Positions 59,122 through 64,000 of a stretch of 64,000 nt of DNA are shown here, piece after piece. Every line of letters starts with the position of its first letter. The stretch's first letter is position 1. The notes below the pieces were generated by a model, which was given only the letters and a program-made list of their open reading frames with translations, was not told the DNA's origin and made no database searches. The translations under genes and the position numbers were made by a program. Origin of the DNA: JANQFM01 sp035471925 (GTDB taxonomy: Bacteria; Acidobacteriota; UBA6911; RPQK01; DATIPO01); NCBI GenBank assembly GCA_035471925.1, contig DATIPO010000058.1, positions 62,001 to 126,000 on the forward strand, given 5' to 3'.

Positions 59122-60402
59122 ATGACTCAATCCAATAAATCCAAGTCTGAAGCGGGCAAGAAGCCCAACCGCCGCCAATTCCTGGCCACCTCAGGAGCCG
59201 CCTTGGCGGGAGCCGCCTCGGCGTCCCGCCTGTCGGCCGCGTCCTACAAAAGAGTGTTGGGTGCCAATGACCGCATCAACGTTGGCGTCATCGGCACCGG
59301 CGGCATGGGGACGGCCCACGTCGGCCACATCATGAAGGGCGATCAGGCCCTGTCCAAGCGGGCCAACGCCGCCGTCACAGCCGTCTGCGACGTCTACGAC
59401 AAGCGCCTCGAATACGCGGCCAAGCTGGCCGATGCCAAGTCCTTCCGCGATTACCGTGAACTGCTGGCCTCCAATGACGTCGATGCGGTGATCATCGCCA
59501 GTCCCGAACACTGGCACTACCGCCACACCGTCGATTCCCTCCATGCCGGCAAGGACATCTACCTGCAGAAGCCCATGACCCGCACTTACGAGGAGGCCAA
59601 GTCGCTCTACGAGCTGGTCAAGGACACCAACATCGTCTTCCAACTGGGCTCGCAGTATTTTCAGGCGGCCAGTTGGAAACGGGCCAAAGAGCTCTTTGAG
59701 CAGGGAATGATGGGCCATGTGACCATGTCCCAGACCAGCTACTGCCGCAACAGCCTGAACGGGGAGTGGAACTACCAGATCGACGAAGGCGTTGAGCCGG
59801 GCAAGAACCTCGACTGGAACGGTTTCCTTGGTTCGCTGCCCTATGTCGACTATGACCCCGAATATTACTTCCGCTGGAGGAAGTACCGCCGCTTCTCGGG
59901 AGGCATCATCACCGACCTGATGCCGCATCAGATGCACTGCCTGGCCTACGTGATCGGACCCGAGTATCCCAAGAAGGTCTCCTGCGTCGGCGGCCGCTAT
60001 GTCCACCACGACCGCACGGTCGGAGACACCACGGTGATGACGGTGGAATTCGAGTCCTCGACCATGATCGTGGCTGGAGCCACCACCAACGAGCTGGGGC
60101 TGGAGAACCTCATCCGCGGGCACCGGGGCAACCTGTTCGTAGCCGGCAACTCGGTACGCATGGTCCCCGAGCGCATCTACGCCGAAGAGTTCGACCCTGT
60201 AGAAGAGCGGCTCGAGCCCGACGAGATGGACGAGAACCGCATGCATGTGCTGGAGTGGCTGGAATGCATCCGCAGCCGTGAGAAGCCCACTTGGAGCGTG
60301 GAGCCGGCCTTCAAGGTCATGACCGCCATCGCCATGGCCGAAGACTCCTACTTCACTGGCCGCACCCTGCATTTCGACCCCGAGCGCATGGAGGTGATGT
60401 AA
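59122..60402 (+). CDS. Tat-exported Gfo/Idh/MocA-family oxidoreductase 2
   Basis: The protein is 426 aa. A twin-arginine signal (NRRQFLATSGAALAGAASA) starts at about residue 16. The Rossmann motif is VGVIGTGGMGTAHVG (about 54-68), followed by VTAVCDVYDKR, IIASPEHWHYRH and DIYLQKPMTRTYEEA, with an intact QKP (EKP-like) motif. The C-terminal catalytic part has ITDLMPHQMHCLAYV, which carries the His pair typical of this secreted group in Acidobacteriota and Planctomycetota. AAGGAGGGG precedes the ATG. Together with gene 1 it probably acts in periplasmic carbohydrate oxidation. Confidence 0.9.
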   Translation: MTQSNKSKSEAGKKPNRRQFLATSGAALAGAASASRLSAASYKRVLGANDRINVGVIGTGGMGTAHVGHIMKGDQALSKRANAAVTAVCDVYDKRLEYAAKLADAKSFRDYRELLASNDVDAVIIASPEHWHYRHTVDSLHAGKDIYLQKPMTRTYEEAKSLYELVKDTNIVFQLGSQYFQAASWKRAKELFEQGMMGHVTMSQTSYCRNSLNGEWNYQIDEGVEPGKNLDWNGFLGSLPYVDYDPEYYFRWRKYRRFSGGIITDLMPHQMHCLAYVIGPEYPKKVSCVGGRYVHHDRTVGDTTVMTVEFESSTMIVAGATTNELGLENLIRGHRGNLFVAGNSVRMVPERIYAEEFDPVEERLEPDEMDENRMHVLEWLECIRSREKPTWSVEPAFKVMTAIAMAEDSYFTGRTLHFDPERMEVM

Positions 60403-60454
60403 GCCTTCGACCTGGCTGTCCAGGATGCCTGAGGTCCATCTGCGGGTCAACGTT

Positions 60455-60494
60455 TTGAGCCGACTCCGACGCTATTACACGCTTTCAGCGTTCG
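60455..60494 (+). repeat. Dispersed repeat, copy 2
   Basis: The sequence TTGAGCC...ACGCTATTACACGCTTTC-AGCGTTCGG matches copy 1 at 30521-30562. It stands 18 bases before the left inverted repeat of the 546-base element, so it may belong to the insertion target or to the element's outer edge. Confidence 0.55.
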
Positions 60495-60511
60495 GGGATT
60501 TGACCCTTTAA

Positions 60512-61057
60512 CCCAGGGTGGCGCCTTTGTCTCGCTGCGCTCGACGCGGCTGACCCTGGGCTGGCATATGGCTCGCCTACAGCGAGCCCCGAGGATGGCA
60601 TCCGCTCGCCCGGCGACCGGGCCGGGAGTCGAGTCTCCGCTCCCAGTAGGGGGAGCCGTTCGGTACCCCGGCGACTGGGCTCGGAGTCGAGTCCGCGCCC
60701 TGCAACGGAGCCTCCTCGTCGGCCCGGCAACTTTGCTGGGGGTGAAGTCCGGGCTCCCTGCAACGGAGCCTCCCCGTTGGCCCGGCGACTTTGGGGGTGG
60801 AGTCCAGGCTCCCCTGCAGCGGAGCCTCCTCGTCGGCCCGGCAACTTTGCTGGGGGGTGGAGTCCGGGTTCCCTGCAACGGAGCCTCCTCGTTGGCCCGG
60901 CACCTTTGGGGGTGGAGTCCGGGTTCCCTGCAACGGAGCCTCCTCGTTGGCTCGGCGACTTTGCTGGGGGGTGGAGTCCGGGCTCCCTGCAAGGGAGCCA
61001 TAGGTTAGCCCAGGGTCAGCCGCGGCGAGCGCAGCGAGACGCGTGCGCCACCCTGGG
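60512..61057. repeat. Inverted-repeat-bounded element with internal tandem repeats
   Basis: This 546-base element has two 77-base ends, 60512-60588 and 60981-61057, that are imperfect inverted repeats of each other (65 of 77 bases match by my alignment). Each end begins CCCAGGGTGGCGC and contains its own palindrome CCCAGGGT...ACCCTGGG. The inside is a GC-rich tandem array. No protein with recognisable features is encoded. It resembles miniature or REP-like repeat elements and not an IS, since there is no transposase. Confidence 0.7.
60700..60986. repeat. Tandem array of five ~57-base units
   Basis: Five units start at 60700, 60758, 60814, 60873 and 60928, each beginning CTGCA(A/G)CGGAGCCTCC. 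They contain CGGC(A/G)ACTTT-GCTGGGGG and end GTCCGGG(C/T)TCC. Unit lengths are 58, 56, 59, 55 and 59. More degenerate units lie upstream between 60589 and 60699. Units differ mainly by small indels after ACTTT, so this is slippage-type repetition without distinct spacers, not a CRISPR. Confidence 0.85.
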
Positions 61058-61136
61058 CCTGAAACAGCAGCGAAACCAACCCTGAAGGGGTGGAATAGCG
61101 GTCCTTGTCCGGCAGAATCCAAGCGAGGCTACAGAT

Positions 61137-62177
61137 GTGACTCAAGATGCACAGGCACCGTTCGTTCGCTTGGCTCTGGAGGCCATGAAATGCCGGTTCG
61201 AGTTGATCTTGGTCGGGGATGAGCCCGCCCGGCTGCGGGCCGTGGGCGAAGAGGCTCTGGAAGAGATCGAAGGGCTGGGGCGAAAGCTCAACTTCTACTC
61301 GCCCTCCAGCCTGCTTTCGCGCCTCAACCGCGATGCCTCCGCGGCTGCCGTCCCGGTGGACGCGCGCCTCTACGAACTGCTCACCTTGTGCCGCCACGTC
61401 CATTCCCGCACCGGCGGCGCCTTCGACCCCACCATTTCGCCCCTGCTGGAAGCCTGGGGCTTCCGGCGCCGCCGGGGACGGCGTCCCTCGGACTCTGAAC
61501 TCGGCGATGCCCTGAAGAGGGTGGGTTTCGACAAGGTCCTTCTCAACGACGAAAAACGCACTCTCCGCCTCACCGGGGGCGTGACCCTCAATCTCTCCTC
61601 CATCGCCAAGGGCTATGCCCTGGACTGCGCAGCCGAGATCTTGCGCGAGCACGGCGTCCGAAACGCCCTCCTGCACGGCGGCACCAGTTCCGTGCTGGCG
61701 CTGGGTCATCCGCCCAGCCCAGCGGGCAGTTCGCCGCAAGCGAGTCGGTCCCCCGAATCCGCCCGAAAGGCCGGGGATGCGGGATGGGTAGTGGAGGTCG
61801 AAGACCCCCGCGAGAACCATCGCTGCCTGGTGCGGTGGACGCTTCGCGATGAAGCCATGAGCGTCTCAGGCAACCACCTCAACGTCCTGCGGGTGGCAGA
61901 GAAGACCCTGCCAGACCCTGATGCGCTCCCCGACTCGAAAAGCTCCGAGCGCCAGGCTCCCCGGTCCGCGACCATCGGACATGTTGTCGATCCCCGCAGT
62001 GGACGCCCGGTCGAGAGGATCCTGGCGGCTTCGGTCGCCATGGACTGTGCCAACCCGCTTCCCGCCGCCCTGGCCGACGCCTACGCAACCGCGGCCCTTG
62101 TGGATCCCGCCCAAGAACCCGCCTGGCAGAAGGAGATAAAACGGCTCCACCGAGCCACTACCCAGAAGCCATTCTAA
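61137..62177 (+). CDS. apbE: FAD:protein FMN transferase (ApbE-like)
   Basis: The protein is 346 aa from GTG 61137. The ApbE family moves FMN from FAD to a Thr of partner flavoproteins such as Rnf/Nqr subunits or secreted flavoproteins. Supporting blocks are MKCRFELILVG, LGRKLNFYSPSSLLSRLNRDA, GAFDPTISPLLEAWGF, LNLSSIAKGYALDCAAEIL with the FAD-binding Ser/Lys, and a GGTSSVLALG loop. An Arg/Ser/Pro-rich insertion of about 25 residues (about 205-225) interrupts the fold before WVVEVEDP. No signal peptide or lipobox is seen at this start. It may be an independent unit upstream of the molybdopterin gene. Confidence 0.9.
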   Translation: MTQDAQAPFVRLALEAMKCRFELILVGDEPARLRAVGEEALEEIEGLGRKLNFYSPSSLLSRLNRDASAAAVPVDARLYELLTLCRHVHSRTGGAFDPTISPLLEAWGFRRRRGRRPSDSELGDALKRVGFDKVLLNDEKRTLRLTGGVTLNLSSIAKGYALDCAAEILREHGVRNALLHGGTSSVLALGHPPSPAGSSPQASRSPESARKAGDAGWVVEVEDPRENHRCLVRWTLRDEAMSVSGNHLNVLRVAEKTLPDPDALPDSKSSERQAPRSATIGHVVDPRSGRPVERILAASVAMDCANPLPAALADAYATAALVDPAQEPAWQKEIKRLHRATTQKPF

Positions 62178-62361
62178 TGGTCCGCGGACACAGGCTCAGT
62201 TGGCCACGCTGGCAGCCTGTCAAAGGTCTTGAGCCAACCAGTGCGGCTAATACCAGCCTTCAGTCTGTCGCAAAAGTAGGCACGATGTCATCGAGCAGCA
62301 TCTCGTGACGACTCGCTGAAGGGGCATCTGCTACATTAGGGGGCCAAGGAGCACACACCAC

Positions 62362-64000
62362 ATGAGCCGAAAGCGGGTTCCTCGTTACTGGGCGGGACTT
62401 TCGCCCAATGGTCTGGGACGCACCAAGCCCAATCACTACTGGGACATGCTCAAGGTCGCCTGGGAGAACCGCGACCAGCTTCCCTTCGCTTACCGCATCC
62501 TCAAGAGGGGCGTCTGCGACGGGTGTGCGCTGGGAACCACGGGGCTGGAAGACTTCACCATGGACGGGGTGCACTTGTGCACCGTCCGCCTCAATCTGTT
62601 GCGGCTCAACACCATGCCGGCCTTGGACCCGACGTTGCTGGAGGAGATTGCCCCGCTAACCGATAAGTCGAGCAAAGAATTGCGGCGGCTGGGACGCCTG
62701 CCTCATCCCATGCTGCGCAGCAAGGGCGAGAAGGGATTTCGGCGCATCACCTGGGAAGAAGCCATCACCTTGGCGGGACGGCGCATCCGCCAGACCACGC
62801 CCGACCGGCTGGCTTTCTACCTGACCTCGCGGGGCATCACCAACGAGGTCTACTACATGGCCCAGAAGGCGGCCCGCTATCTGGGCACCAACAACGTCGA
62901 CAATTCGGCCCGCATCTGTCACTCGCCCTCCACCAACGCCATGAACGACACCCTGGGCGTGTCGGCCTCAACCTGTTCCTACAAGGACTGGATCGGCACC
63001 GACTGGGTCATCTTCATCGGCTCCGACACCCCCAACAACCAGCCCGTCACCACCAAGTACCTCTATTACGCCAAGCGCAAGGGGACGCGGGTGGCGGTCG
63101 TCAATCCCTACAAGGAGCCCGGACTGGAGAACTACTGGGTGCCTTCGGTGACGGAGAGCGCCCTCTTCGGCACCAAGATCATGGACGAGTTCTTCCCCAT
63201 TCATACCGGCGGCGACGTGGCCTTCTTCAACGGCGTCCTCAAGCAGTTGATCGAGGACGGAGCGGTGGAGGAATCCTTCGTGGCCGAGCACACCGAGGGA
63301 TTCGAAGAGACCAAGAGCGCTGTGGAGGCCCAGTCCTGGGAGGACCTGGAGCGCCTGTCGGGCGCCTCGCGTGAGGATATGAAGCGCTTGGCCCGCCTGC
63401 TGGCCGAGGCCCGTTCAGCCGTCTTTGTGTGGAGCATGGGCATCACCCAGCACGCCCACGGGGTGGAGAACGTCAAGTCCATCGTCAACCTGGCGCTGGC
63501 GCGGGGCTTCGTGGGACGCGAGCATTGCGGACTCATGCCTATCCGCGGACACAGCGGGGTGCAGGGCGGCGCCGAAGTGGGCTGCGTCCCCAAGGCCTTT
63601 CCCGGCGGACGCTTCGTCAACGAAGAGACGGCGCGCGAAATGAGCGAGCTTTGGGGATTCGAGGTGCCCTCCAAGCCCGGGCTGGAAGCGGTGGAGCAAA
63701 TCGACGCCTGCTACGCCGGGGAGATCGATGTCCTCTACTCGATGGGCGGCAATTTTCTGGAGACGCTGCCCGATCCCGGATTCGTACGGGAAGCGCTGAG
63801 AAAGCCCGAGCTGCGCATCCATCAGGACATCGTGCTCTCCTCGCAGATGCTGGTGGAACCGGCCGGGGACGTCCTGCTGCTGCCAGCCGCCACCCGCTAC
63901 GAGCAGCCGGGAGGCGGCACCGAAACCTCCACCGAGCGCTACATCTATTATTCGCCCGAGATTCCGGGCAGGCGCATCGGAACGGCGCGTCCCGAGTGGG
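62362..64000 (+). CDS. FdhF/YdeP-type molybdopterin oxidoreductase, N-terminal part
   Basis: The frame opens at ATG 62362 (AAGGAG ten bases upstream) and runs without a stop to the right edge, giving 546 visible residues of an expected 700-800. The N-terminus has KPNHYWDMLKVAWENRDQLP and VCDGCALGTTGLEDF, the conserved start of the YdeP branch. Molybdopterin-binding blocks include GRRIRQTTPDRLAFYLTSRG, YLGTNNVDNSARICHSPS and FIGSDTPNNQPVTTKYLYYAKRKG, plus MPIRGHSGVQGGAEVG and LYSMGGNF. The enzyme family is related to formate dehydrogenase H but usually lacks a proven formate activity. The 3' end lies outside the window. Confidence 0.92.
   Translation, partial: MSRKRVPRYWAGLSPNGLGRTKPNHYWDMLKVAWENRDQLPFAYRILKRGVCDGCALGTTGLEDFTMDGVHLCTVRLNLLRLNTMPALDPTLLEEIAPLTDKSSKELRRLGRLPHPMLRSKGEKGFRRITWEEAITLAGRRIRQTTPDRLAFYLTSRGITNEVYYMAQKAARYLGTNNVDNSARICHSPSTNAMNDTLGVSASTCSYKDWIGTDWVIFIGSDTPNNQPVTTKYLYYAKRKGTRVAVVNPYKEPGLENYWVPSVTESALFGTKIMDEFFPIHTGGDVAFFNGVLKQLIEDGAVEESFVAEHTEGFEETKSAVEAQSWEDLERLSGASREDMKRLARLLAEARSAVFVWSMGITQHAHGVENVKSIVNLALARGFVGREHCGLMPIRGHSGVQGGAEVGCVPKAFPGGRFVNEETAREMSELWGFEVPSKPGLEAVEQIDACYAGEIDVLYSMGGNFLETLPDPGFVREALRKPELRIHQDIVLSSQMLVEPAGDVLLLPAATRYEQPGGGTETSTERYIYYSPEIPGRRIGTARPEW

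Noticed and set aside
60700..60986. CRISPR-like array
   Set aside because: The whole ~57-base unit is conserved between copies and there are no unique spacers. No cas genes are present.
60447..61122. Several long open frames on both strands across the tandem-repeat element
   Set aside because: They are open in multiple frames because the GC-rich repeat unit lacks stops. The translations are Arg/Pro/Gly-rich and periodic, with no family features or convincing ribosome sites.
1..64000. tRNA, rRNA, transposase, integrase or prophage genes
   Set aside because: Reading both strands I found no T-loop/anticodon-like tRNA structures, no rRNA-like conserved sequence and no such proteins among the open frames. 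A covariance-model scan would settle the RNA part.

Overview
The window is a GC-rich, densely coded bacterial chromosome segment that most likely comes from an Acidobacteriota genome. This is an inference from gene content, because there is no rRNA or marker phylogeny here. The signs are two PadR-regulator/ADOP-type permease pairs (macB/FtsX-like permeases with an extra N-terminal segment), three GWxTD-domain secreted proteins in one cluster, an Oar-like TonB-dependent receptor with a carboxypeptidase-regulatory N-domain, a Ser/Thr kinase with FlgO-like and TPR regions, Tat-exported Gfo/Idh/MocA oxidoreductases, and an unusually large number of TPR proteins. I see no tRNA, rRNA, CRISPR array, transposase, integrase or phage gene. 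Two genes run off the edges: a TPR protein at the left (2-310) and an FdhF/YdeP-type molybdopterin oxidoreductase at the right (62362-64000).

Layout. 0-8 kb: a TPR protein end, a small protein with two Os1348/NHLP-leader-like segments, then a leftward run of DUF1028-TPR protein, sodium/solute symporter, TPR-carrying Ser/Thr kinase, a secreted LolA/DUF6503-like protein and a MerR-TPR fusion. 8.6-12 kb: a two-gene non-homologous end-joining operon, ku-ligD. 12-13.2 kb: two secreted proteins of unknown function, one only 54 aa. 13.4-24.8 kb: housekeeping genes (aroB, a thiS-thiG fusion, a histone-deacetylase-like hydrolase, nadK, a DinG/XPD helicase, glyA) mixed with TPR and HEAT proteins. 24.9-30.1 kb: PadR/ADOP pair 1 and metG. 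30.2-35.6 kb: a small Cys-rich secreted protein, then a tightly overlapping trio of heptaheme cytochrome c, PpiC-TPR protein and TPR protein. 35.6-39.8 kb: a relic of a TonB receptor 3' end followed by an intact receptor with a strong terminator. 39.8-40.8 kb: two Lrp-family proteins, one lacking the DNA-binding domain. 40.9-48.2 kb: three GWxTD proteins and a sulfatase-fold/TPR protein. 48.2-50.4 kb: traR/dksA-like, rlmH, glpF, marR. 50.5-57.6 kb: a TPR protein, PadR/ADOP pair 2 and a hybrid sensor kinase. 57.8-64 kb: two Tat-type oxidoreductases, a 546-bp inverted-repeat-bounded element filled with ~57-bp tandem repeats, apbE and the molybdopterin enzyme.

How genes may work together. Ku and LigD form a minimal bacterial NHEJ system. 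Each PadR probably represses its own promoter and the ADOP permease translated with it. The cytochrome/PpiC-TPR/TPR trio reads as one transcription unit for an exported electron-transfer protein and its folding or assembly partners. The GWxTD proteins share a signal peptide and core block and probably act together in the envelope, in an unknown role. Regulators in this window repeatedly have a -10 box within about 10 bases of the start codon, which suggests leaderless or near-leaderless transcripts.
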